Below, in pieces: positions 32,049 to 39,799 of a stretch of DNA of 48,641 bases. Position 1 is the first letter of the stretch, and each line of letters starts with the position of its first letter. The notes beneath the pieces were generated by a model. That model searched no databases, was not told the DNA's origin, and saw only the letters and a list, made by a program, of their open reading frames with translations. The position numbers were made by a program, and so were the translations under genes. This DNA is from Alistipes sp. ZOR0009 (GTDB lineage Bacteria; Bacteroidota; Bacteroidia; Bacteroidales; ZOR0009). The stretch lies in assembly GCF_000798815.1 (NCBI RefSeq), contig NZ_JTLD01000048.1:1-48641 (forward strand), read 5' to 3'.

Positions 32049-34628
32049 TTAGTTACGCAAAGACTGGTTGATGCGAAGAAGTAAATCTTCGTAGTGATAC
32101 TGGGTGTTTATATCTCCTGTGTTGACTTTCGATTTTAGTAGCTTTTCAATCTTTAGCAGCTCGCCTCGTTTCAACGATATTGCTTCTGATATACGCTCTG
32201 GACCAGTGAATATTCGTTCTGACTCCAAAGAGTGATCGTGGTTGCAGCTGGCGTGTGAGCAGAAGTTTCTATTTCCAAAAAGGGCGTTGCTATTTTCTTC
32301 GTCATGCAGCTTTTTCTTCTCTTTTGCGGCAGCATTTCTGTCGGCAGCAATTATTAGCGCATCGATAAATGCTTTTTGGATGGAGCGTTCGTACACGTTC
32401 AGGTTTTCGCCTTTAAGGGTTTTGGCAAAAAAAGCATTATGTAGGTCTGCAACTAACTCTGCAGCTGTATAGGCATTTTTCCCGTTGGTTGCTTCGTTGT
32501 CAATCATGCGAGCAATACGTTCGTTGGCCAGCAAATCCCACATTACGTACGATACCGCACCTTTGTACGATGCAAAAGGGGTGTACTCGTTGTCGTAATC
32601 TGGAGCCTGCTTAATAGGGAATACCAGCTTGTAGAGATCTGACTTGAAAAGCCATTCGGGATAGGTAAATACGTTCTTTACAAGGTAAGAAACGGCCTCC
32701 TTCTGGCGTAACTTCTCAACGTGGTTGTAGGTTGTTTTTCCATCCCCTAGAACGGTATTGTTGATGTGTACTCCGCCAACATTGGTTAATACGTGGTATG
32801 AGTACATGTGCCACTGACCAATGATTGCATTGGCAAGCATCCCTGCTTCGCGATAGTCATCACCCTTTTGGGTTGTCCAAGTGAGGATGTTCGGCATCAA
32901 CCTTTTTAGGTTATTTAAACCGTATTCGCTTGCCTTTACAGAGTTATCTCCCAAATCTTCAATTTGCGCTCTTGGATCTATTCCTTCGCGCATGTCTTGC
33001 TGAGGCAGGTACGTGAGGAACGGGTTTTTACTTGCCTCTTCTAGCATTTTTTTGCTCTCTGGCATCTCTTCGAATGGCGAACTTTTGCCGTAGTAACGGT
33101 AGGCCCATTCGATGGCAAACTTATCATATACGCCAATACGTGGAGTTATATACTTTACGCCATCTTCGGGTTGTGCCACGTAGTTAAAGCGGGCATAGTC
33201 CATGATTGATGGTGCCGTTGCATTTTTTAGTGCAAAAGCTGGATTGCGGAGAGAGTCTGTAGGGTAGAAAGATGAAGCTCCCATGTTGTGCTTTAGACCT
33301 AGCGTGTGGCCAACCTCGTGCGATGAGATAAAGCGAATCGCTTCGCCCATATGCTCGTCATCAAAACGGTTGCTACGCGACTTGCTGTCGATAGCGCCTG
33401 TTTGAACGCGCATCCAAGACTGAACAGCGGTCATTACGTTATGCCACCATACGATGTCTGATTCAATAATTTCGCCCGAACGAGGGTCGAATACTGATGG
33501 TCCCATGGCGTTAGCCTTATCGGAGGCGGCGTAGGTTACGGCTGAATAGCGAACATCGTCGATGTCAAAGTCCTTGTCGTTATCGGCAACTTCTTTGGCT
33601 ATAATGGCATTCTTGAATCCAGCCTTTTCGAAAGCTACTTGCCAGTCGTGAATACCTTGAATGATGTGCTTACGCCATTTTGCAGGTGTAGATGGGTCGA
33701 TGTAGAAAACGATTGGCTTAATGGGTTCTACAAGTTCACCGCGGAAATATGCCTCTTTATCCTTTGGTTCCAGCCTCCATCGGGTTACAAGGTCTCGCTT
33801 GTCCAGCTGGTGCTGATCGTCGTTAAAGTACCAGCGCTTAGTAGCAAAGTAGCCTACGCGCGAGTCTTCAAAACGAGGAACCATTGGTTTTTCTGGAAGC
33901 AAAACGAGGTTAGACGTTACCTCAACTGTAAGTTTGGCTAGCGTTTCGGCACCTGGGATTGTTGTGGTTTGGGTTGTTTTAACAACAATGTTTTCTGGGA
34001 AACTTTTAATGCTGTTAATAAAAGAGAATTCAGAAAGGGGGCTAGTACCTATGCCTACCATCCCAAATACGTTGTTGAAGCTTTTCTTATCGCCATCGTA
34101 CACCTTGTTCACTTTAATTAGAACGGTGCTGCTATCTTTAGAGTAGGCTTCGATGTCGAAGTACTCCAGAATGTTCATGGCGTAGTTATCTGCAACGCTT
34201 CTGCTGATCTTGTCTCCTGCTACCGTATCGATAAACGGCTTGTAGTTAAGGGCAAATACGCGCTTAAGCTCCTTGTTGAGAGAAAATCTAATAACCAGAT
34301 TTTCAAAGTTCATTCCCTTATTTATGCCCGCTTCGTTTAGCGCAGCAGAGACCTGTGATATCTTATTTACAATAAGCATATCGCGGTTTAGAAGTTTGCT
34401 GGGAATGGCAAAATAGTAGTCTTTATCCTTCTTGTAAACAGCAAATAGACCGCTATCGGCAGCGGCTCCTTTTACAATGTCGTCGAACTTATTTTTGTCA
34501 ACGACGGAGGAGTCTGACTTTTTCTTTTTTCCAAAAATAAACCATCCTGCATAGGAGGTAGGAATACAAACAAATGTAAAACTCAATGCTATCGCAAGGG
34601 ATAACGCTGTCCTCTTAATTTTCTTCAT
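32049..34628 (-). CDS. Secreted zinc-dependent metalloprotease (DUF5117/DUF4953-type)
   Basis: An 859-aa exported protease. A signal peptide (MKKIKRTALSLAIALSFTFV...) precedes a DUF5118/DUF5117-like N-terminal half, then the metzincin site His437-Glu438-x2-His441-x5-His447 (HEVGHTLGLKH) and a Met-turn SIMDYARFNY. A His/Cys cluster near the C-terminus (FCSHASCNHDHS) may bind another metal. It is the first gene of the operon, 14 nt before SusC, and follows the LytTR/histidine kinase genes on the same strand by 152 nt. It probably cleaves proteins in the periplasm or at the surface for uptake by the SusCD pair. Confidence 0.92.
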   Translation of the reverse strand: MKKIKRTALSLAIALSFTFVCIPTSYAGWFIFGKKKKSDSSVVDKNKFDDIVKGAAADSGLFAVYKKDKDYYFAIPSKLLNRDMLIVNKISQVSAALNEAGINKGMNFENLVIRFSLNKELKRVFALNYKPFIDTVAGDKISRSVADNYAMNILEYFDIEAYSKDSSTVLIKVNKVYDGDKKSFNNVFGMVGIGTSPLSEFSFINSIKSFPENIVVKTTQTTTIPGAETLAKLTVEVTSNLVLLPEKPMVPRFEDSRVGYFATKRWYFNDDQHQLDKRDLVTRWRLEPKDKEAYFRGELVEPIKPIVFYIDPSTPAKWRKHIIQGIHDWQVAFEKAGFKNAIIAKEVADNDKDFDIDDVRYSAVTYAASDKANAMGPSVFDPRSGEIIESDIVWWHNVMTAVQSWMRVQTGAIDSKSRSNRFDDEHMGEAIRFISSHEVGHTLGLKHNMGASSFYPTDSLRNPAFALKNATAPSIMDYARFNYVAQPEDGVKYITPRIGVYDKFAIEWAYRYYGKSSPFEEMPESKKMLEEASKNPFLTYLPQQDMREGIDPRAQIEDLGDNSVKASEYGLNNLKRLMPNILTWTTQKGDDYREAGMLANAIIGQWHMYSYHVLTNVGGVHINNTVLGDGKTTYNHVEKLRQKEAVSYLVKNVFTYPEWLFKSDLYKLVFPIKQAPDYDNEYTPFASYKGAVSYVMWDLLANERIARMIDNEATNGKNAYTAAELVADLHNAFFAKTLKGENLNVYERSIQKAFIDALIIAADRNAAAKEKKKLHDEENSNALFGNRNFCSHASCNHDHSLESERIFTGPERISEAISLKRGELLKIEKLLKSKVNTGDINTQYHYEDLLLRINQSLRN

Positions 34629-34649
34629 GTTTTTAGGCTAGCATAATTT

Positions 34650-34668
34650 CGCCAACAAGGTATTGGCG
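34650..34668 (-). promoter_or_regulatory. Inverted repeat in the leader of the metalloprotease operon
   Basis: CGCCAA (34650-34655) and TTGGCG (34663-34668) flank a 7-nt loop about 22 bp before the protease start. A second small dyad, AGCGAA/TTCGCT, lies at about 34695-34715. These could be operator or leader hairpins. I could not match the LytTR direct-repeat consensus convincingly. Confidence 0.4.
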
Positions 34669-34780
34669 AGTAATGCTTCTTTAAAAATATATGGAGCGAA
34701 CTGGTTAAATTCGCTACCGAAATGGGAAAAAAAGAGAGTGAAAAGGAGGGTGGTGTTGGTGTTCCCTCTGAAGTAAACCG

Positions 34781-36262
34781 CTATTTTTGAAGTAACGGGA
34801 TGCTTGCTAAATACTTTCCATCTACGATTTTAAAAATGCAGGGACGCTCAGTGAGGTAGCTATACCTTCTAATTAGGTTTACCTGACCTTTTCCTGTGCT
34901 CTCTACTACGCTTGACCGCTTGTTAAGCGTATTTTCTATGGTAACATAACCGTCTTTGCATGTAATGGATATCCTCAACGGATTGCTTGTACTTGCTGAG
35001 TTATGCTTTATGCTGTTTTCTACTAGTGTCTGTACCGAAAGAGGTGGAACGAACTTGTCCATCCACTGCTCTTCAATAGCAAGGTCAATCGTAATCGAAT
35101 CCTTGAACCTTATTTTCTGAATGTTGATATAGTGCTTGGTAAATTCAAGTTCTTCACGTAGGATGACTGACGTTTTTTTCTCGGTATCAAGAAGGTATCT
35201 GTACTGGTTCGATAGCAGCTGAGTAAACTCAACGGCCTGTTCTGGATGTTTTTTGATTAAAGTTTTGAGAGAGCCGAGTGAGTTAAATAGAAAGTGTGGG
35301 TTGATGCCACTCTTTAGTATTTCCAAATCGGAGGCAATCATCTGCGTTGACTGAATCTCATTTATCAGCTTTAGGTTGAGCATTTTTTGCTCTGCATTTC
35401 TTCTTCTCTGGGTTTCGCCTTGCCATATTTTAATTCCCCACATCAGAAAGGAAATAAAAAGAACTAGCGGCATAACGATTAAAAGCCAGATGTTTTTCCT
35501 TATCTTTTCTGTAAAATCTACAAGTTCAAATCGAACAACATTAATTGAAATAAAAACTTGAGAATGAGCCAGAGGTGTAGGAATGGTGTAGCGGTCGACT
35601 TTTAGTCCAAGAAAATTGGAGTATACATTTTTTTCTTTTGAAGAGAGTAGGTTGTATTTATCTCTGAAGTTTCTTTTAGAAATGTCAGAATTGTGAGTTG
35701 CAATCCGGTGTTCCTCTGGATGGTATATTGTTTTTCGGTTAGCTGTCGAGATGGTAATGTAAGCCCCCTTTATGTTTTTTTCAAGCGCAATTTCGTTATG
35801 AAATTTTGTGAGGTTTATGAGCAGCCTAATAGTATATTTTTTTTTATTGGGTCTATAACTTGGTATGTTGATGCTTAAGTATGGTATGTTGCCGATTTTA
35901 ATGACGTCTAACGGCTGTAGGGTTGAGTCTTTCTTCTGTATCGGTCTAATCAAAAGGCTTCTTACAGTCGAATCCTTAGAGATTTGTTTCTCGCAAATTC
36001 GTAGAATGTTTTCATCCTCGATGTTTGTTTGTGTGGTTAGGTATTCTGCATTATCAATGTAAACTGTATATCGGTTTAGTTTTCCTAGTATTAGGTTCAG
36101 GTTACTTTTGTTGATGTACTCACCTAGGTTATCCGAATTACTTTCGGCCTCTTTTATAATTCGTTGTAGGATAAATAGCCCTGCAAAGAAGAGTAGTAGC
36201 ATAGATATGCCACAAACGATTATTATGGTAATACGCTTATTGATGTTTAATCGTTTAGCCAC
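34781..36262 (-). CDS. LytS-type sensor histidine kinase
   Basis: A 493-aa membrane sensor with transmembrane helices at about 11-34 and 257-280 enclosing a 220-residue periplasmic domain without recognised family. After a short coiled coil comes the His_kinase domain of the LytS group, with the phosphoacceptor His323 in NPHFLFN, followed by the ATPase N box LVENSIKHN and a reduced G region STGKGQVNLIRR. The gene start overlaps the regulator gene by 16 nt, so they are a coupled pair. The gene lies just upstream of the protease-SusCD operon on the same strand. Confidence 0.93.
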   Translation of the reverse strand: MAKRLNINKRITIIIVCGISMLLLFFAGLFILQRIIKEAESNSDNLGEYINKSNLNLILGKLNRYTVYIDNAEYLTTQTNIEDENILRICEKQISKDSTVRSLLIRPIQKKDSTLQPLDVIKIGNIPYLSINIPSYRPNKKKYTIRLLINLTKFHNEIALEKNIKGAYITISTANRKTIYHPEEHRIATHNSDISKRNFRDKYNLLSSKEKNVYSNFLGLKVDRYTIPTPLAHSQVFISINVVRFELVDFTEKIRKNIWLLIVMPLVLFISFLMWGIKIWQGETQRRRNAEQKMLNLKLINEIQSTQMIASDLEILKSGINPHFLFNSLGSLKTLIKKHPEQAVEFTQLLSNQYRYLLDTEKKTSVILREELEFTKHYINIQKIRFKDSITIDLAIEEQWMDKFVPPLSVQTLVENSIKHNSASTSNPLRISITCKDGYVTIENTLNKRSSVVESTGKGQVNLIRRYSYLTERPCIFKIVDGKYLASIPLLQK

Positions 36263-36999
36263 TTTTTAAACTCGTTTGCGCGTGCATGGCTAATAATAAC
36301 GTCATCCTCTGTTTCTGGACAAAGCTTTACCTTAATTCTACTTTTGGAGTACGATACAAGCTCTTTAACGCTGTTTATATTGGCGTAGTACTTTCTGCTT
36401 AATCTAAAAAACTCCTTAGGATCAAGTTCTTCTTCGAGTTTAGCAAGGGTCGAGTCGTAAAAGTAGCGTTTACTATCGTTGGTAATTGCAAAGAGATGCT
36501 TATTGTCCGACATGAAGTAGGCAACCTGGCTCGATTCTACCGGTTTTTGTATGGCTCCTAACGTAAGTATAAATCGTTTTTTGTGATTCAATGCTTTGTA
36601 GCGCGAAGTAAGCATGTCGTATAGCTCGCTCAGGTTCGGTGTTTGAGGAGCCATCTGCCTATATTTTTGAATGGCTTTCTCTAGCCGCTCTTTTTCTATT
36701 GGTTTAAGCAGGTAGTCTACGCTATTTACCTCAAACGCCTTAATTGCGTAGCTGTCAAATGCGGTTGTAAATATAATCGGGGTGGAGACGTTTACTTGTT
36801 CAAAAATGGAGAAGGAAAGGCCGTCGGAGAGGTTAACGTCTAGGAAAATAAGATCGCAAGTATTCTCAGAAAGCCACCTTACGCTTTCCGATATGCAGTC
36901 AAGAGTTGCTAGTACATTAATTGTAGGGTCAATCTCAAAAAGAAGATCAGACAACTCCTCTGCCAACAAATACTCATCCTCAACAATGACTACATTCAT
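36247..36999 (-). CDS. LytTR family response regulator
   Basis: A 250-aa regulator. The receiver domain has acidic pocket Glu7/Asp8, phosphoacceptor Asp54 (IFLDVNLSDG), the Thr/Ser in FTTAFD and Lys in LLKPI. A linker leads to a C-terminal LytTR DNA-binding domain (about 140-250, FFRLSRKYYANINSVKEL). It is the first gene of the pair with the LytS-type kinase. The natural target by position is the metalloprotease-SusC-SusD operon downstream, which is inference. Confidence 0.94.
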   Translation of the reverse strand: MNVVIVEDEYLLAEELSDLLFEIDPTINVLATLDCISESVRWLSENTCDLIFLDVNLSDGLSFSIFEQVNVSTPIIFTTAFDSYAIKAFEVNSVDYLLKPIEKERLEKAIQKYRQMAPQTPNLSELYDMLTSRYKALNHKKRFILTLGAIQKPVESSQVAYFMSDNKHLFAITNDSKRYFYDSTLAKLEEELDPKEFFRLSRKYYANINSVKELVSYSKSRIKVKLCPETEDDVIISHARANEFKKWLND

Positions 37000-37031
37000 T
37001 AAATAAAGCCTAAGGTGATTTGAATACGATT

Positions 37032-37061
37032 AAAAAAAAGGCCGATATTTCTATCGACCTT
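37032..37061 (-). terminator. Terminator of the NlpC/P60 gene
   Basis: On the minus strand AAGGTCGATA and TATCGGCCTT pair over 10 bp (one T-G) around the stable loop GAAA and are followed by eight T. Confidence 0.9.
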
Positions 37062-37069
37062 ATATCTTG

Positions 37070-37663
37070 CTAATTCTTTATCGTCGAAGGATTTTGAACC
37101 ACTCGCTTTGCTTTTATAAAGCGATTTCTAAAGTAGGGCGATTTGGTGAAATCTTCTACAACTACGCCTCTCGAGGTTGACGAGTGAACCATGTATACTC
37201 CGCTATCATTTGCTTGAACAACCATGCCCACATGGCCAACTCCGCTTCTGCGTCCTCGTCCTTTAAAGAATACAAGGTCGCCGGGTTGCAAATCTGTCTT
37301 TTCAACGGCTTCGCCAACTTTGGCCATTGCCGAACTGTTTCTTGGCAAATCAACACCTTTAGACTTAAATAGGTGACCAACAAATCCCGAGCAGTCGAAG
37401 CCAGATGCTGATGTTCCGCTATACCTGTAAGGAGTTCCTAAAAACTGCTTAGAGAAGGATAGAAGATTTTCAACAACGGTATCTGCCACGTTGGTGATTG
37501 CATTTTCAAGTAAGAATGTCTCTTTTTTAATGACGGTTGAGTCCGCCTTTCTGGGTGTATGCTTGCGGTGACGTCTATTCGCCGAAGCTACGTCTGTAGC
37601 AGCTAGCGAAAGAAGCGCAACAACCAGCACAATTATCGATGATTTAAACATAAGCCTCTTCAT
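37070..37663 (-). CDS. NlpC/P60 family peptidoglycan endopeptidase
   Basis: A 197-aa exported C40 cysteine peptidase that cuts peptide stems of peptidoglycan. The signal peptide (core SSIIVLVVALLSLAA) is followed by a basic linker RRHRKHTPRK and the catalytic domain, with nucleophile Cys in GFDCSGFV, PRNSSAMA, GDLVFF and catalytic His in GVGHVGMVV, and a third polar site at HSST. Size matches Spr/MepS-like enzymes without LysM domains. The predicted start site lies only about 4 nt before the ATG at 37663, so the mRNA may be nearly leaderless, or Met5 (37651) is used. Confidence 0.93.
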   Translation of the reverse strand: MKRLMFKSSIIVLVVALLSLAATDVASANRRHRKHTPRKADSTVIKKETFLLENAITNVADTVVENLLSFSKQFLGTPYRYSGTSASGFDCSGFVGHLFKSKGVDLPRNSSAMAKVGEAVEKTDLQPGDLVFFKGRGRRSGVGHVGMVVQANDSGVYMVHSSTSRGVVVEDFTKSPYFRNRFIKAKRVVQNPSTIKN

Positions 37664-37671
37664 AGGTTTTG

Positions 37672-37679
37672 CAAAAATA
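37672..37679 (-). promoter_or_regulatory. -7 box of the NlpC/P60 gene
   Basis: On the minus strand TATTTTTG matches TAnnTTTG only 8 nt before the annotated ATG, implying a leader of about 4 nt. Confidence 0.45.
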
Positions 37680-37725
37680 GAAGAATAGTCGAGAAAATCT
37701 AATTTTATGTGATATTTCTAACACA

Positions 37726-37754
37726 TTGTGCTGTCAAAAATGGTGCTATATTTG
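37726..37754 (+). promoter_or_regulatory. Promoter of the free-Met-sulfoxide reductase gene
   Basis: TTG (37726-37728), an 18-bp spacer and TATATTTG (37747-37754) on the plus strand, with a leader of about 55 nt. Confidence 0.6.
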
Positions 37755-37813
37755 TTTCCTACTTTTTGAATGCTAGTAGCTTACTGGAGTTGTTAATAAA
37801 AAGTTAAATAATT

Positions 37814-38296
37814 ATGGCAGAAGATATTTTGATTTCGAAATCGGCCTCGAAAGAGGAACGGTACAAGGAGCTGCTCCCTCAAATTGATGCGCTGATTGGC
37901 TATGAAGAGGACCTTATTGCCAACCTTGCAAATGTTGCTGCAGCCTTAAAATATGGGATGGATTTCTTTTGGGTTGGCTTCTATTTTGCCAAAAAGGGAG
38001 AGCTCGTTTTAGGTCCATTTCAAGGGCCTGTTGCCTGCACCCGTATTCCTTTTTCTAAAGGAGTTTGTGGGGCGTGCTATACCGAACGTAAGACAATTGT
38101 TGTGGAAGATGTAGATTTATTTCCTGGTCACATTGCCTGCAGCTCACTTTCAAAATCGGAGATTGTTGTTCCTATTTTTAAAGGAGACGAGGTGGTGATG
38201 ATTTTGGATGTGGATAGCGAAGAGCTAGCTACGTTTGATGAGACCGATAGGCTCTTCCTCGAAAAGTTGGCGCTATCGGTCTCCAGTAAGTTTTAA
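37814..38296 (+). CDS. msrC: Free methionine-(R)-sulfoxide reductase (GAF domain)
   Basis: A 160-aa single GAF-domain enzyme that reduces free L-methionine-(R)-sulfoxide, using thioredoxin as reductant. The three functional cysteines of the family are present: Cys75 (GPVACTRI), Cys85 (GVCGACY) and Cys109 (HIACSS), corresponding to E. coli Cys84, Cys94 and Cys118. An extra Cys88 makes a CxxC. The fRMsr hallmark FWVGFYF is at 52-58. It fits the thiol-redox capacity encoded at 13-16 kb. It ends 3 nt from the convergent YgjV/GNAT gene with no hairpin between. Confidence 0.93.
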   Translation: MAEDILISKSASKEERYKELLPQIDALIGYEEDLIANLANVAAALKYGMDFFWVGFYFAKKGELVLGPFQGPVACTRIPFSKGVCGACYTERKTIVVEDVDLFPGHIACSSLSKSEIVVPIFKGDEVVMILDVDSEELATFDETDRLFLEKLALSVSSKF

Positions 38297-38299
38297 GGA

Positions 38300-38920
38300 T
38301 TAGGCAATAGCAAGGCTGTATGCTTCACCTTCCTTGGTGAATCCCATTTTATTTAGGTAATTCTCGTGGGCTGGAGTATGCGCTTTGGCCCATACTTTTT
38401 TTATTCCCTGCTCTTTTAGAACGTTCGACTTTGTGAAAAAGTACTTGCCCGGTTTGTAGTCCCTGTTACGAGGTGAGGTGTAGTCTACCGCAATTTCAAT
38501 CTCATTTTTGTTGACTAGCTTGCCGGCTATGACACCAGCAATTTCCATATCGCGGATTTGAAGGGCGAAAAAGTTGTTCGAGTTGAACTCGTTTTTAAAT
38601 CGAGGAAAGCTCTGGTTTATGTCATCTCCGTACTCCTTTACAAACATTTGTAGCACTTGACTGTGATTTTCGACAATAAGCGTACGGAAAGAGGAGGTTG
38701 ATCGGTAGATCTGGATGATGTAGTAGGCATCAATGAGCACAATTAGCCCGTTAAATACGCCAACGGGGTAGGCTCCAATTAAAATACCATATACGGCAAA
38801 AAGCGACGACCCTGCGAGGTTAAGCCAGCGCAGCTTTAGCGGGCGGCTCATTAAAAGCGAAATCGCGGTAACAACAGAGGCTAAGTAGCCAAACCATGTG
38901 AGTAAATCTATATTTTGCAT
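38300..38920 (-). CDS. YgjV-type membrane domain fused to a GNAT-like domain
   Basis: A 206-aa protein. Residues 1-78 form three or four hydrophobic segments resembling inner-membrane protein YgjV (WFGYLASVVTAISLL, LNLAGSSLFAVYGILIGAYP). Residues 85-206 look like an acetyltransferase fold (FFALQIRDMEIAGVIAG, ending KMGFTKEGEAY, the usual GNAT C-terminal motif). The start is set at ATG 38920, since the TACCTTTG promoter at 38945-38952 lies inside the longer open frame that reaches 39022. Function unknown; this fusion is seen in other Bacteroidetes. Confidence 0.8.
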   Translation of the reverse strand: MQNIDLLTWFGYLASVVTAISLLMSRPLKLRWLNLAGSSLFAVYGILIGAYPVGVFNGLIVLIDAYYIIQIYRSTSSFRTLIVENHSQVLQMFVKEYGDDINQSFPRFKNEFNSNNFFALQIRDMEIAGVIAGKLVNKNEIEIAVDYTSPRNRDYKPGKYFFTKSNVLKEQGIKKVWAKAHTPAHENYLNKMGFTKEGEAYSLAIA

Positions 38921-38944
38921 AGTTTCAATTTGAAAAATGGGGCA

Positions 38945-38952
38945 CAAAGGTA
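38945..38952 (-). promoter_or_regulatory. -7 box of the YgjV/GNAT gene
   Basis: On the minus strand TACCTTTG matches TAnnTTTG, with the start site near 38940 and a leader of about 20 nt. It decides the start codon at 38920. Confidence 0.55.
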
Positions 38953-39030
38953 TAAAACAAAAATTAAATAAAAAGATATATTTACGGTTAAATGGCGGCC
39001 GTATTTGCGGTTTGTTGTTCAACTATGCAT

Positions 39031-39060
39031 AAAAAAATAGGCTGCACGCAAGGCAGCCTA
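39031..39060 (-). terminator. Terminator of the DUF4251 gene
   Basis: TAGGCTGC (39038-39045) and GCAGCCTA (39053-39060) with a 7-nt loop; on the minus strand seven T follow. Confidence 0.9.
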
Positions 39061-39079
39061 CTTCTAAGTATCGCTATTT

Positions 39080-39571
39080 TCACTCTTTCAGGTTGCCCGA
39101 AAAGCTTATTCCTTCCTTATCTGTCGAGGTTACCTGTAGGTTGCTGCGTCCGCTGCTCGAAATGTAAAGGTTGAGCACATATTCGTTAGCCACATCCTTT
39201 GTCTTGATGGTAACATTCCATCCATCCTTTTTGGCTGGTTGGACGCTATATTCGAACTTGGTGCTGGTGAATTTAATCCCAGAGTCGTCTGGCGACATTG
39301 GTGCCCGATAGGCTCTTCCAAAGAAGGGCAGGTAGGCCTCAACGGTATCTTTAGAAACTTTGAGCGAGTATCCTCCAGTTAGGGATTTCATTGTTCCTCT
39401 TGCCGGAAACATGGTGGCTGCTTCGAAGGTGTAGCTCTGATCTTCGACTTGCTTTGCAACCTTTTCGTTTTTTTGTTTTACCATTTCTTTTGATGGTGCA
39501 CATCCGGTAAAACCTACTGAAATTAGCGCTATCGCTGCGATGCTAGCTGCTAAATAACCTTTTACTTTCAT
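39080..39571 (-). CDS. DUF4251 domain lipoprotein
   Basis: A 163-aa lipoprotein (lipobox FTGC, Cys24) with the Bacteroidetes DUF4251 domain: FEAATMFPARGTMKSLTGGY, LPFFGRAYRAPM and the closing beta strands VLNLYISSSGRSNLQV. The domain is a small all-beta envelope module of unknown function. ATG 39571 is used because the signal peptide begins there; the frame is open upstream to 39628. Monocistronic, with its own terminator. Confidence 0.9.
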   Translation of the reverse strand: MKVKGYLAASIAAIALISVGFTGCAPSKEMVKQKNEKVAKQVEDQSYTFEAATMFPARGTMKSLTGGYSLKVSKDTVEAYLPFFGRAYRAPMSPDDSGIKFTSTKFEYSVQPAKKDGWNVTIKTKDVANEYVLNLYISSSGRSNLQVTSTDKEGISFSGNLKE

Positions 39572-39799
39572 TGCTGTAATGTTTTGGGTTATATCTTTTA
39601 GCAATATTGCCTGAGTTACATATAACAATAAACGTGCCTAGTTGCATAATGTGCTGTTTCGAGGATTTAATTTCTCTGAAAAAGAAGGGCTTGCTGGTGG
39701 ATGAAAAATGCTGGAACGACGGAAAAAAGGGAGGTGATTTGTATGAAGGGCACGATTTTTTTGACACATTTGCTGCCGTAATACTAACTATTCAATAAA

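Noticed and set aside
34650-34780. LytTR binding site before the protease operon
   Set aside because: Words such as CCAGTTCGC match the LytTR half-site only partly, and no second direct repeat lies at the expected distance.
39607-39798. 63-aa plus-strand frame before the MutS-like gene
   Set aside because: Low-complexity charged composition, no known features, and the region is the promoter side of the DUF4251 gene.
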